Source: Neckera pumila
Lineage: Eukaryota; Streptophyta; Bryopsida; Hypnales; Neckeraceae
Length of the DNA stretch: 64,000 nt
Reading direction: 5' to 3'
NCBI GenBank assembly: GCA_963969595.1
Contig: OZ018415.1
Coordinates: 9,052,001-9,116,000 of the forward strand
The translations under genes were made by a program, and so were the position numbers. Below the pieces are notes generated by a model. That model worked only from the letters and a program-made list of their open reading frames with translations, did no database searches and had not been told where the DNA came from. Below, in pieces: positions 24,701-36,658 of this stretch; positions within the stretch are counted from its first letter, which is position 1, and each line of letters begins with the position of its first letter.

Positions 24701-27441
24701 CTGAGCAGAAATCGTGAGGTCTGACACCTTATTGCAATTATCTTTAAATTTGAGATTGCGTACCATAATGCTTCGCAAGTCAAATCTCGTTCCTTTTGCT
24801 ATTGTCAGTAAATATTTCACCACTCAGAAAGCTCCATCACCTTGTCTTCTGCCATAGAAAGCTCATTACTACACACTGATAGCGAACTGGCAATCGCTAA
24901 GCTAGCTTGGGATACTTTCAACAGCAACATTGCTGAATTTTCAGTCTGCCGTGTAGTTCTATCAAACTCTTCCCTGCATCAATTGCCGAGCTTTGAGATC
25001 AGCGTTTGAAATTTGGACAAATTTGATACTCACTATGCCGGGTGATTTTAATCCTAAGATGCTAGGATCCCTGTCTAAAAAATTGTACTTGTGAACTATC
25101 TGTGCTTTTACTCTTAGAAACATATGCACAAAGCTGAATGAATATAGGCTTTAAAATGAAAAGAATAAGGTGCTTAATAGGATGCTCATGCACATAAACT
25201 TTGGAAGAAATTTTGGCAGAACTATTCTTCGTTAAACAAACGCTGCTTTGAGTGTCAGTCTATAATGCAGCATAAAAATGCAACATCTACCCCCACCGTC
25301 CCGAACTAGAACATGGGACGTACTGTAACTTACATTTGGTCATGACTTCGAAGTCATGGCTACTCCATGCTCAAAACAATTAATTTACAGTACCAAACAT
25401 ACAGGTACCGCAAATTATTCACAATAGCACACCAAAAAGCGCAAGTGTCGAGTAGGCAAACGTGCATCCTGCTAACGTTGTATGCTGTCAAAAATTAAAA
25501 CTTGCTGTCAAAAATTTCACTAGATTGTGCAAGCTGACTAAAGTCTGGAAGTAATTAATCAAAATCGAACTAGAGTGTGAATTCTTACAGTATACACTTT
25601 CTACGCAACAAAACTCTTCCCCAAACCGCAAAACTTTCCAGGCGTTTTCAACTGATGCATTTTCTCTCTTAAAATCACGTCACAGACAAGTGTCTTCGAC
25701 CAATTCCCGAGCAAGTGCCTACGTACATGTAAGAGGAAAGACCAGCAGAATATAATCCTTGCGACATAAACCCTTATAAAACCCACATTCACTTGCAGAA
25801 GAAGCCAAGTTTACGTTCCTTTCGCTTCTTCAAGACCTTATAGAGTTCGATAACCTTCAAGCTTCTGGAGTCTCACATGTCTAAATCCATCTGTAATCAA
25901 GAGGAAGTCATACCGATAGCCATGTATTGAATACCCATAACCACATTCCACTAGTGACACCAACAAGAACAATGTCTTCCACTAGTGATGCCAAATAATT
26001 CTAGAAATAAACAAAAAAAGATGGACAAACAGGAAGACCCAATCTCATTCTCCGTATCAATTATATTAAGTCCAAAGTGTCATGACCCACTTTGGCGATT
26101 TCATTCATTTGGATGGTCATGAATTCACCCTTACATTTTCATTCAAAATTTGGAAACATTCTTTAGTTTTAAAATCCAATTCTGGCAAACTAAAGAAAAT
26201 ATCATCTTTCTTATGCAACAAGATGTAGATGCAAATGTTACAATGGTTACTAATTAAATGCAAACTCTGTCACGTTTTCATCCACACTCATTTCATTCAT
26301 TAATCCATTCTAACCAAATTCTAATGGCATCCTCACAGCTTCTCAATGAAACCCAGTAGCTTGATGAAATTTGTTGGTGCCGTTGCATTGCAATGTACTC
26401 CGATCCAGTCAATATATAATATGCAACAAACAATTTGGGCTGAAAATATGCATACAATTGATCGATCACCAAGACGATAATGACACAACAGATGAAAATA
26501 ACAAATTAAATTTGAATGATTGATAAAGGTTTATACTATGTTACAGTTCCAACTTCCCAACAAGGGTCCATAATTTCAGGGCACATACTGGAGATGCTTC
26601 TGAATTCGAGCTCTCCAGCTCTACTCAATAGTAATATAGTGACGGATGACTAATGCATTCACGATTAAAGAATCTTAAAGACCTAATTAACACTAGTCGC
26701 TATCAAAAAGTTATGCTTCAGGCATCACCATTTTAGGTTATATCTGCCAAAGAATAACTTGTTGTCAAGGGATGAAGCAGTTTTCAGGGTCATACCTCGT
26801 GTGCGCATTCACCTTCTCCGCATGGAATCTGCTTACTGCTGCCGGATTTGAAGAAGTCGTCCAGTAGAACTTAACATCCTATTTCCCATGTGACACACAC
26901 CTTCAGAAGTTGAGCTAACTCTGATCCTATTTTGATTCTCTCTAGTACCACAGACATGTCATCCGAGGTGTATATATAGGCTGTCTCCCTTTCAAGCTTT
27001 AGCTCAAGAATGTTTCGACAGCCATACCGTGACATGGATAGATAGTTATTGACGTTTCTGATTGTTGCCAAGCTCACCAAAATTCCATTGCGGGTAGTTC
27101 TATTAACTGCGTCTCATGGATGCCAGGTCCCTAGAATCAAGGTGATCGCTGAAGTGGGTCAACTAAGGCTTGTGTGAGCCTGACTGCCTGCTGAAAGAGA
27201 CCGAGAAAACCTGATAAACGGCCGTTGGTTCAATGCCCAAACGTGAACAAGAAATCCTGTCCAGCATCGTCTGTTGATGTTTTCAGGAATGTTACACCAA
27301 TCAATGTCCTGTTCCAAATTGCTCAAATGGTGTTGTTACCTGTCACTCCTGCCGCAAGGCTTCATAGACCATCCGGATCTGGATGAACATCTGTTCAAAT
27401 CATGAAAAATGACTCATCTATTGAATTATTCACTAAAAGGA
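21794..27441. other. Low-gene intergenic block, possible relic exons
   Basis: Base composition is more balanced than in the flanks, and several frames of 60-111 codons exist (for example 21858-22061 and 23918-24253, plus strand), but none shows a domain and I could not link them into a gene. The segment may hold a non-coding transcript or a decayed gene. A short shared stretch, CTAGTGACACCAACAAGAAC, occurs at about 25953 and again at about 27951. Confidence 0.4.
22467..22752 (+). repeat. Three degenerate tandem copies, about 80-110 bp each
   Basis: Each copy has the order TCCTCTC-ATTAGG, GGATTGCTTGCT, CACAACT or similar, GAGGATTCCACTTCTGTAAAA, then AGGGTT. Copies start near 22467, 22577 and 22672. 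Their divergence is high, so the array is old. Confidence 0.65.
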
Positions 27442-27966
27442 TCACCTAGAGGAGTTTAGTGAAGAAAACCACCACACATTAGGAAATGTCTGACATGTGC
27501 AACGGAGTTTCCCAAACATCGAACACGTCTTCCTCACAAACAGCCTGTCTCCACCCACAGAGATATCACTAATGGCTCCACTCTCGGTTCGGCGTAGCCT
27601 AGCTGGTAGTTTGCACCCCCTTGGCAGCGTCCCAGTCAAGAGTACAGAACACATAGAAGCTATCATTCTTGCTTGAATCAACTGGGAGTCACCACAAGGA
27701 AGCTTTGAGTAGGACCGCTCCTCAGCTTCCAAGATTTTGCTCGGTTGGCACCTGTGACTCCATCGTACACCTTGATTGCTAGCCCGCATGTCAATGAAGC
27801 CAAGGTTGTCGAACTGGTTGACTACACACACTGTGGAGCATTCTTCCATGACCACAGTGTCCATGACTACCTTATATCCGACGTACCGCTCTGAGCAGCA
27901 ATACCTGTACAAAACACCTAGTGGAATGTAATCTTGATGCTTCACTTGAACTAGTGACACCAACAA
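27442..27966 (-). other. Unassigned 174-codon open frame
   Basis: The frame is open on the minus strand with plausible stretches such as YIPLGVLYRYCCSERYVGY and VVNQFDNLGFIDMRAS. It lies downstream of the DnaJ-like relic on the same strand and could be a C-terminal exon of that gene. No family is recognised. In 64 kb of six-frame sequence one frame of this length can appear by chance. Confidence 0.25.
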
Positions 27967-28134
27967 GAACTAACAAAATCTACGACAGTTCATTAATGGT
28001 AACCACGCTCAGATGCTTATTTGGCTCATGTCCCTGGCAGCTATTTGTCCTTCCTTACAAGATCAACTGGTCATGCAGCACTATTGACGCCACCTATTCC
28101 GCCAGCATCACTCGCAACTTTGGCTCGATTTAGG

Positions 28135-29080
28135 TCATCGTCGTCTTGCTTCCGTCTTATAAACTGCTTCTTCCACCTGACGGTCAACGCATTCCTGATA
28201 ATTTCTTTGCGCTTCTTCAATACCGGCAAGCATAACGTCAGAAGCTTCTGCTTCTTGGCACCCTTAGACCGAGTTTTCTCTTTCTTCAGTTTCTTAGACT
28301 CTACATTAACTCTATCCTTCTCGGCCCATCGAAGGGCTTTCTGCCTCTGGGCCTAACCATAGGATCCTTCTTTACAATGGTAAGAGAAACTCCAGCTGAG
28401 GCACCCGCATTACCTGCATTGTGCAGATACATCTTTGGGTTCTCCGACAGAACGCCAAACGCCTCCCTCATCCACTGGAACGCAGCCTGAGCTCGAACTA
28501 CAGCCTAAAAAAAACATTCAATTACACAAGGATATAAAATTGCATAACTTTCACGCATTCAACGAAAGTTAATAAATCAAACAAGCCTTTCAACAATTGG
28601 AAAAAATTTCCTGTAAGATAACCCCTGAAAGAGCACAGGGTTTCCAAATGATCATATCGTGAAATTTGATATCACCAGAAGCAGTGAAGAATGGGTTGTC
28701 ACAACGTAATGAAGAATGTGAAGAATGTGAAGAATGTGAAGCATGCGAAGAATGGGTTCTCATAAATTGAAATTGGACAAAAGAATGTCCCTATCCGACC
28801 ACTAAACCGAATCATAATTGGAACCTAGTTTGGCCTTAAGAGAATCACGCACCTCCAGAATTTCTTTGAACCAATTGGTGTAGTTGATCTTGAATTTCAC
28901 CCGAGGTTCAATTAGAGCATCCCCCGACAGCAAGCCTTTCGGTGATGCCCTGTAAAGATGGCATGGGTGCAGCTGTTGAGCTTTGACAACGAACTCTCTT
29001 GCTCCCTCAAAATCATGCACCACAAACTTCTTCTCCGATGTGTCTCTCTCTCGCAGCGCTTCATCTCTCTTGCACTCCAT
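28135..29080 (-). pseudogene. Decayed DnaJ-like (plant J-protein, MECxxDEA type) gene
   Basis: The minus-strand frame 29080-28802 starts MECKRDEALRERDTSEKKF and continues DFEGAREFVVKAQQLHP, the hallmark N-terminus of plant DnaJ proteins with DUF3444 tails. A weak J-like stretch NYTNWFKEILEV follows. A second piece, 28504-28414, has an acceptor TTTTTTTTAG and a donor CAG/GTAATG and encodes AAFQWMREAFGVLSENP, matching the helix after the HPD loop. A third basic, Lys/Arg-rich stretch (28375-28135) is broken by stops. The HPD tripeptide needed to stimulate Hsp70 is not visible. I read this as a degenerate copy; a rapidly diverging expressed gene is the alternative. Confidence 0.55.
28686..28756 (+). 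repeat. 9-bp tandem repeat GAAGAATGT
   Basis: About four direct copies of GAAGAATGT and variants lie between two longer copies of GAAGAATGGGTT, inside the DnaJ-like relic. It is a minisatellite-scale slippage tract. Confidence 0.8.
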
Positions 29081-29595
29081 CTCTTTCCTTAAATTCCACT
29101 CTCACGCCTGTATATCTCTCTCTCAACGTGAGAGTTTTTAGGTCTGTCACTTGGTACGTAAGCTTAAGGACCACACTCTTGAACTCCATAGCTAAGTCAT
29201 AAGAAATTGAGAACACACTGACAGCTTCTCGGTTACTGATTTTCCCTATTTGTGGGCACAAAATTAATTCATGTCACTAAAAAATTGTAGAAATTAATAT
29301 AACTACGGTATGCGCCACTCAAACCGCCATTAACGATGAATTCTTTTTTTTTTGCAAGAATGTTTTTATTCTAAGGTAGGAGGTCCATAAATCGCTCGTT
29401 TAACCCCTAAATGCCCAAGGCACCCAAATCTGGTGTTTACAAAACTTTGAAGTTAAATAAAACCTAATGAAGTTGCTATTTTTAGTAGTTTATTTTTTTT
29501 TAAAGTTCTTCTTGAAGTCTAATTTTAGCATCAAAAGTCCAATCTTAGAAATACATGATAGTGATTTTTCTATTCAAGTTTTTGTACAAAGGTAT

Positions 29596-30715
29596 CCATT
29601 GCAATTTTTTTTTTTTTTTTGAACAAATGGGAGAACCCACTGCATTAATCCCTAGAGGACCATTGTCCCTTTGGGGGACAAATGGGATTTCGGGCAGGTA
29701 CCTACGGGCTGAATTTTTGTCATGATTTTTTGAAATTTTTTTTGGAGATAGAAAAAACTGCTAAGCTTCATGGGAATATAATTTTTTTTTCAATCGGTGC
29801 CTGGGAAAAAAAGTTATGCCCAAATAAGCTCAAAACAGGGGATGTGGGCAACAAAAAAAAAATTTATTTATTTTTTAATTTTTTTTAATTTTTTTTTCTT
29901 ATAGATTTATTTTTTTTCTTAAAGATTATATTTTTTTCTATCTAGGAAGCTTTGATTCATTTCATTTGGATTTGTTATGAGAAAGTTATGGACAATCTTG
30001 TTTTTCGGGCACTTAGAGCATCTTCCTAAAATAATAACTTATAGATTTCATTTCTGAATGCAATTTATACAACTTTTCAGAAAAAAAAGTTCCACAAGGT
30101 CTAATTTTTTTGCTAGAACAATCTCACGATTGGAATTAGTGTTTTCTAATTCTATATAAAAGATATTAATATTTTAGATTTTCCTATTATCTTGTACCTA
30201 CTTCTATTTAACAATTTTTTTAATAATGAAAATTAAGTTTTTCTGGATTCCTTTTTTTTCCCTGGACTCTCAATTCAATTCTCCACTATAAAGACCAAAA
30301 GCTCAAAACTTTGTAGTGCAAAAAATTTTGGTTAAAAATGTTCAATGTCATAAAGTCTAGTCCTGCAATGTGCTGAAAAAATTGTTTCTATCACTTTAAA
30401 TGCAAATATCTTGCAATCTGTGCGGTCAAAAATTCTGAAAAAAATTTCCACACATTGTCATACTAGTTGTGTATCAGATCCTACGGTTAGATGTCAAAAA
30501 AAACAATTTTCAATTTTTTTTACTCTTTGCTATAGAAATGGTAGTTTTGAGTGTTTTTTGGCAGAAGAAATGCCTTGGTCCTTTAGGGGTTAAAAAACAA
30601 GAACCTAGAACAAAACAGCCGAGCCTCAGAGCTCGACAATGGAGAGAAAAAGAGAAAGAACGCCTAATGCTAAGAGAAGGCACCCCAAAGGGCACCCAAC
30701 CCTACCCATTGCAAT
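29596..30715 (-). mobile_element. Retroposon S1 with 10-bp target duplication, nested in B2 and carrying A4
   Basis: The duplication CCATTGCAAT occurs at 29596-29605 and 30706-30715. The insert opens with a T run (poly(A) tail on the minus strand) and, after removal of A4, is about 150 bp. Its tail-proximal minus-strand sequence AATGCAGTGGGTTCTCCCA resembles that of S2. This places S1 after B2 and before A4 in time. Confidence 0.78.
29645..30593 (-). mobile_element. TTAA-flanked piggyBac-like element, family A, copy A4, nested in S1
   Basis: The ends are TTAATCCCTAGAGGACCATTG and CCTTGGTCCTTTAGGGGTTAA, 949 bp. It is the reverse-oriented close relative of A5 at 42120-43051, with very high identity along the ends and interior. 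A subterminal hairpin GTCCCTTTGGGGGAC lies just inside the left TIR. No transposase. Confidence 0.85.
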
Positions 30716-31156
30716 CTTGACTTCTTGTAGTATTGAGAACTTTTAGGAAATGAGCCTCAAATAAACTAGATCTTGGAGAAAAAATCACATTCAAAATTCA
30801 TTTAAGAAAATTGTAGAGTAGATTTTAAGAAGCCATAAATTGATTGGAGTTATACAAGTTCAGCTTTTTTAACCTCATATTTTTTTGGTCACCAACTTTT
30901 AAGATTTGACTTGTGTAAAGAAGGTTGAAAGATTTTTGCAGTTTTAGCATCCTCATGGTCAAACATTATAATCTTTCACTCCATAAGTGATATTATTGAG
31001 TTTTCTTTTCCTATGAGATCTCTAACATGTCTAGTTTGAATTTGTACAGTTACAATTAAAAACAAATTGATACAACTTATCAAAATGTTGGCATTTTGTT
31101 CTATTTAGAGCAAATTCCACAAAGCCCAAAGTAGGCCTTGGGCATTTAGGGGTTCA

Positions 31157-32148
31157 GAGTTGAAACTTAATCTTCGAGAGGTGAAAAGTCTTGAAATATT
31201 TTTCAGTAAATTTTCATTGAAAGACAAGTGGAATTGGCATCCAACCCAAATCGTTTCATATTTTTTTGAAGCTTTGTGGAATTAGTTATGAAATTTTGAA
31301 GTTGAAATGGCATAGGGCTCTAAAATTGCCCAATTTCTAAAATGTGCACTATTTGTACATTGATGAAGACTACTAAAAAGTAACATGTACAAGTAGTGTA
31401 CATTTGAGGGGGTGGACGATTCTTAAGCCTGAGCATTTTTAAAACCTCCTATCTTAATGAGTTGTGTCTTTTGAGTACATTGTATGATAAACTCACTCAC
31501 TAGTACAGCCAACACATTTCTAACTACTTAACCTATTACATACATCTACTTCGTGGATTTCTTGAATGTAGAATTTTCACGTGTGCGGAAATAGAGTTCA
31601 AAAGGATTCCAAAATTTTCTAGAATTAAAAAAATATATATAATTACCTCGGACTTTTTAGCTGAAAGATTCTATTTGACCTATATTGGTCAGATAGACCT
31701 TCCTATTTTCAACCACATGCTAAAACAAAATTGATCAAGGATTGGTTGCAATATTGAGAAACTTGTAGCCAATCGTAATGCGCCACAACTATGCGCTATA
31801 ATTGGTCACTATTCATCTCTATTTGCACGTAAATAGAGTAGCCTATACAATCATAATGGGGAGAGGGAAAAATGAGTCGTAAGCCTCTATGCATCCAAAA
31901 GATGCAAAGACTCATGTTCAAAGGGGACCGGAGCAAGAATATGAGTCTTTGCATTTCTTGCTCCCCCTTGAAAAAAACCAAGCCGCTAATCTTCATATAG
32001 AAAAAATTCCCCCTCTATAATGCCATCAATCAGTAGTAGCAAGAGAAAAAACAAACCATTAATCGTGTTGTCAAACAAACAATCTTAGCCGTTGAACAGA
32101 GTCAAGGTTTACAATATGGATACAATATATTATATATTGCATATATAT

Positions 32149-32197
<49 letters not shown>

Positions 32198-35100
32198 ATA
32201 TATAATATATGGTACATTCATATGGTTCGATGTATATACAAAATTATGAAATATGCCGAATACATATGGGATACGCTGCCGATATCCTATATCAGTTGCA
32301 ATGATAGCAACTTTCTAGAAAATATAAAGAAGAAGGGTTCAAAATGTATTTGACAAGCACAATTAATTAGTTCATTAATTTTAGTGAATTAATTAATTGG
32401 CAGATTGTGCCTTTTGTCACTTGTGAAATGAAATCTTTTTTGAAATATTAACAATTGATAACCCACCTACTCTAAATATTTATATTTTTGTAAAGTTGTT
32501 TAGATTGCAATTGATATGGAATACTGACATAATGCATATATCCATATGTCATCAATATTTCAAACACGTATTTCAGTATAATATGTGTATTCCATATTTT
32601 ATATCAATATCCATACCTGTACATCATACCATATTAATGTTTTGTTTATAAGATCCATAAATATTCTATATATAATATTTTATATCAATATTAGGTGGTC
32701 ATATTAGTATAAGTATCCGTATTAATGTTTGTTTTTGTTTTTGAAGATCAATGGCAAAAGAGGGGGTTCAAATTTTTCCCCATCTAAATAGATAATTGAG
32801 ATTAAAGTTGTGGAGGTTTCCAAAAATAATTTAATCAACAAACTGGGGGAATTGATGGAGGGGTTGCAAATTTTTCCCTTACAAATTGACGACAACTGTG
32901 GATTTTTAATGAAGAAGGGGACCAGGCATAGGGCTACAACACATTTTATTACATTATTAGTCTCCTCGAGTGACCTCCCCTAACTTATTTAATAATTTTC
33001 CAACATTTACATAATATTATGTGAATTTTCAAAAGTGGAGTCATAGGACACCCTATTCATGCCTTTAAATGGACACCTTTGAAGCTTGAAATGTTTCAAC
33101 TCCCTTTGGTTGCTCTTAAACACTTGTAGCGGCTTGGGAACATCAAATGAACCCTTTTTCACCAAAAATAGGTGGCATAATTAGAAATGTGGTGCAATCA
33201 TTAGATGAGATTTTAGGCCTAAATAAGATCATGAGTTCCTAGACAATAAGGAACAATGGCCAAAAAAAAATTCAACCAACTGCAAGGCCTGAATTACACG
33301 GGATAGTTTAATAAAATGAGTAAAAAAATTATTTAAAAAAAAAATGAAACAATATCTTTTATTTACAAATGATTGGGATTTTTGCCCCAGCAGATTTAAC
33401 GTGGTCAGGAGACTACCACATGAGATAAGATTATTTAATTAATTTTTTAACATTTTCCCAAAAAATGAATTTTAAAATTTTAAAATTTTAAATTATTTAA
33501 TATTCAAGTTTATAGCTTGGGGGATAGCCTTGAAATTGTCTTCCATGGTCTTATTTCTCTTCTAATATAGGTACATATACTTTAGTAGAAAGCTTACAAG
33601 GGTTTGGCAATTGCAAGTGCGTTTTGTGCAAGTGCACATAGTATATAGTGTTTCTTGCATTAAATGGGTTTTGTATGCTGAATGGAGTGCAAAATAACTC
33701 TTGATGTTTGTTCTTGAACTTATGGTTTGAAAAATACACTAAGGCCTCTTTTCATGTCTACATAACTCTCACAATTGCAAGAATAGTGCATGGAATTTTC
33801 AAAAGGCCTCTCAAAAATTACTTAAATGAATAAATCAAATAGAAATTAGTTAAAAAGCTACCGTAATGAGATTGTAACATTATAAATGTAAAAGAAGAAA
33901 TTCTTATAAAAATATTGGTAGTAGATCCAACGTAATCATATAAAAAATGATGAATAGACTGTATTTTCCATTATTTCTTAAAGTCATCATTAAATAATAC
34001 TTCAAAATTGTATAACTACATCGGGGTCCATAAAGTATTAATAATTTGTATTTTTCCTTTTTTTAGCTTCTTCTTTAAAAAAATCCCAGAATTTAAAATA
34101 ACATAGAGAAAATCATTGTGTTTAATATTGATTTTGACTGGTAGGCACATTTTAATAACTCATCTAGTATAAGTTTTTCATCTACTGGTTAGATAGTCTA
34201 ACCAAGCTAAATCCTTTGATGATATTTACATTAGAGAAGGTTTATTTATATAAAAATTTGAAATTCTAGTTGGCATTGGCGTCATTGGAAAAAATAAATA
34301 AAATTTAAAATTTAAAATTTAAAAATTGAATTGGTGTGTTTATATCTTTGCAATGTCTATTCTTTTGTTGACGTTGATGGAATTTCTTTTAATGAAAAAA
34401 AATTGATATCTGTTCTTTGCAAGAAAATCATTAACAGTTGTGTGCAGCAACTCGAGGCCCTAGTTTTTTTGTAACATTTTACTTTGAATTGGTCTAATTG
34501 CTAGATTTTGCAATTAATTTACTTAAAAATCATGACCTATCTAACTCATTTTCTCTAACAACATCCAAAAAAACTCAATTTTTGCAATGAATTTATCTTG
34601 TTTGTTCATTGGGGATTGAATTCTAATGAAATATTGTGGCCTACTTTCTATATAGATCATCAGATTGGCCTAATATCATCATGATTTAATTAGATGCTAA
34701 AATTTTGAAATTAGATAAAAAAATATGAAAAGGTCTAAGGCATAATTATGGTTCAACTTCTCTTTAGACATGGTTTCAAGTCCAAGAGAATTGAGATCTT
34801 ATGTAAGGTATTAAAGGAAGGAAAAATCTTAAACCAGGGGCCCAAATTCAAGAAAAAGCTCCACACTAAAAATAGTGGAATTGACAACTTGTTATTTAAG
34901 CCTCTTCTGCCATTATTGCGCATGAGGTCCCAATATTCTTGTCTCATCTATGTGCAAGAGAAGAAGAATGTAGGAAAACTTTAGTTCTCTTCAATATTAT
35001 TTTCAAACTCTACCCCTTAAGGTTGTTTTCTCACAATAATTGTTGTTTCTGAATGGAGGAAGCTATTGCACCTTCCAACCATAGCCTATTTTTTTCTTCA

Positions 35101-35905
35101 TCATTACATGGATGCTTGCCATTGGATCAATCTTATTTAAGCCAAAACCACTATTTTAGAATATGACAAGGATTTTTCACATGTCATGCTTCATTATTCA
35201 ATGTATATGATTGACTACTTTACAATCCACCATTCTTCTTCTTTAATAGCTAGTATGCCTTGTGCCATTGAATACAACCAAGGCAACCATTCTATGGTGC
35301 AACTTTGAGAAGAAAGTTGATTTTTGCTATCTTTTGTATCTTCTATGACAAAATTCTTTGAAATTCAATAACTCTAACACTTTAAGTCCATATGGTGTGA
35401 GACCAAGTCAATGCACTAGTACTTGCCGAGCATTTTCAGATGGTGTCAAAGGCACGATCAAGGGGGGACCACTGTAATTGAGGAAATCTCAACCTAACAA
35501 ATAATGAAACTTCAGGGTTAAGACAAATTAAACCACCTCACTCAATATAATGGACTAACATGCCAAATGTTGATAAACACAATTATGACACTTGTCTCTG
35601 TGTGCCATACCATACTCAAAGAAATACAACTTTTTTCTACTTTATTATTTTTTATAATTTACCATAACATTAACACATTGAAATTCTACAATTCTTGCAC
35701 CATAGATCCAAACTGTATGAAACCACCTTTGTGCACTTGTACTCATCAAAGGCTTTTTGAAGATATCAAGCGCTTAGCTGGAGGCTATGAAGTTAGGGAG
35801 ATTTGAATGTGACAAATGTACAAAACAAAACAAACAACCATGCTTAGTAAGTAGATTAGATTTTTTTTATTGAAGATTTTTATAGTGTAGTGTTCACCAT
35901 TTTGA
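31157..35905. other. AT-rich intergenic DNA, no gene
   Basis: There are no frames beyond about 80 codons and no recognised protein. Segment 31165-31440 resembles 58680-58920 (shared GGAATTAGTTA, TTTTGAAGTTGA and TGTACATTGA blocks), so both derive from one repeat. Homopolymer-like AAAATTTT tracts lie at about 33478 and 34300. Confidence 0.5.
32119..32213. repeat. AT microsatellite inside a perfect-looking palindrome
   Basis: A (TA)n tract at about 32154-32194 is flanked by inverted arms. The left arm reads TATATTATATATTGCATATA and the right arm is its reverse complement, with about 23 of 24 bases matching. The whole can form a long cruciform. Confidence 0.85.
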
Positions 35906-36289
35906 TTAGGGCCGCGCACATGGAGCCAACAGAGGCCTTGCGATGTTGCAGGTGAGGGCGCGGAAACGCGGGTTTGCCCTCACCGAGCCCTCACAGGCAG
36001 AGCGCAAAAACTATGAGACCTGTGCCCTTATGGTTTTCTTACTGTGTGTTTTAACGAGGTGAGGAAAACTTTGCAACATGCTAGCAACTTCCTCGTCTCT
36101 CCGTCATTTCTATTCTTCGGCAACTTTCTTCTCTCTCTCCTTCAGCACAGACGGAAGGACTTTTTTTTTACCCGAGCTGGCTACCAAAGCGCCAAAGAAG
36201 GATTTCCACGAACCTTCAGGGTGGGGGCTTGCCTGATCAAGTTTGACGCCTAACGGAGCCCTCATAGGTGATCATGTGTGCGGCCCTCA
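35906..36289. mobile_element. GC-rich TIR element E
   Basis: The left end TTAGGGCCGCGCACATG is inverted at the right end as CATGTGTGCGGCCCTCAA. The 384-bp interior is GC-rich within AT-rich DNA and has a second palindromic stretch (GAGGGCGCGG...GCCCTCACC). No transposase frame; the 69-codon frame inside is not recognised. The target duplication is unclear. Confidence 0.6.
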
Positions 36290-36295
36290 AAACCA

Positions 36296-36658
36296 TACCT
36301 ACCCACAAACTTAAAATCCTCATAACTTTTGCCTCATAGATCCAAATTGAATGATTCAAAGCTTCACACTTCTATATAAATCTAAAGAACCAATTTCAGA
36401 TTTTTATTTTTCTTAAAGTCATTTTGAAAGAAGTTATTTGAGCTGCCCAGGCTGCCTGCCGACCAATGAAAATCACATATCATGCAATAACTTTTTAGCC
36501 ATATAGTTAAAAGTTATGAAAATTGTTGGGCCTTAAAGCTACTCCTCGGGCACATGTTGTGTAAAATTTTCAAAGAAAAAAAATAAAAACTCCATTTGTA
36601 GTGAATTGCTCAAAATTGCTATATTGCCAAAAACGCAGCTTGGTCCTTTAGGCGTTAA
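36296..36658 (+). mobile_element. Truncated family A-related TTAA element (A6)
   Basis: The right end GCTTGGTCCTTTAGGCGTTAA is clear. Inner blocks CATAACTTTTGCC, CCAAATTGAATGA and CAAAGCTTCACA match A2. The left part is lost or displaced by element E. Confidence 0.6.

Larger units (their letters stand above)
29400..31156 (-). mobile_element. TTAA-flanked piggyBac-like element, family B, copy B2, split by nested insertions
   Basis: The left edge is TTAACCCCTAAATGCCCAAG. The right edge is CTTGGGCATTTAGGGGTTCA, with TTAA mutated to TTCA. Both halves (about 29400-29605 and 30706-31156) align to B1 in reverse orientation. The gap between them is filled by retroposon S1, which in turn holds A4. 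Without the insertions B2 is about 650 bp, the size of B1. Confidence 0.8.
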
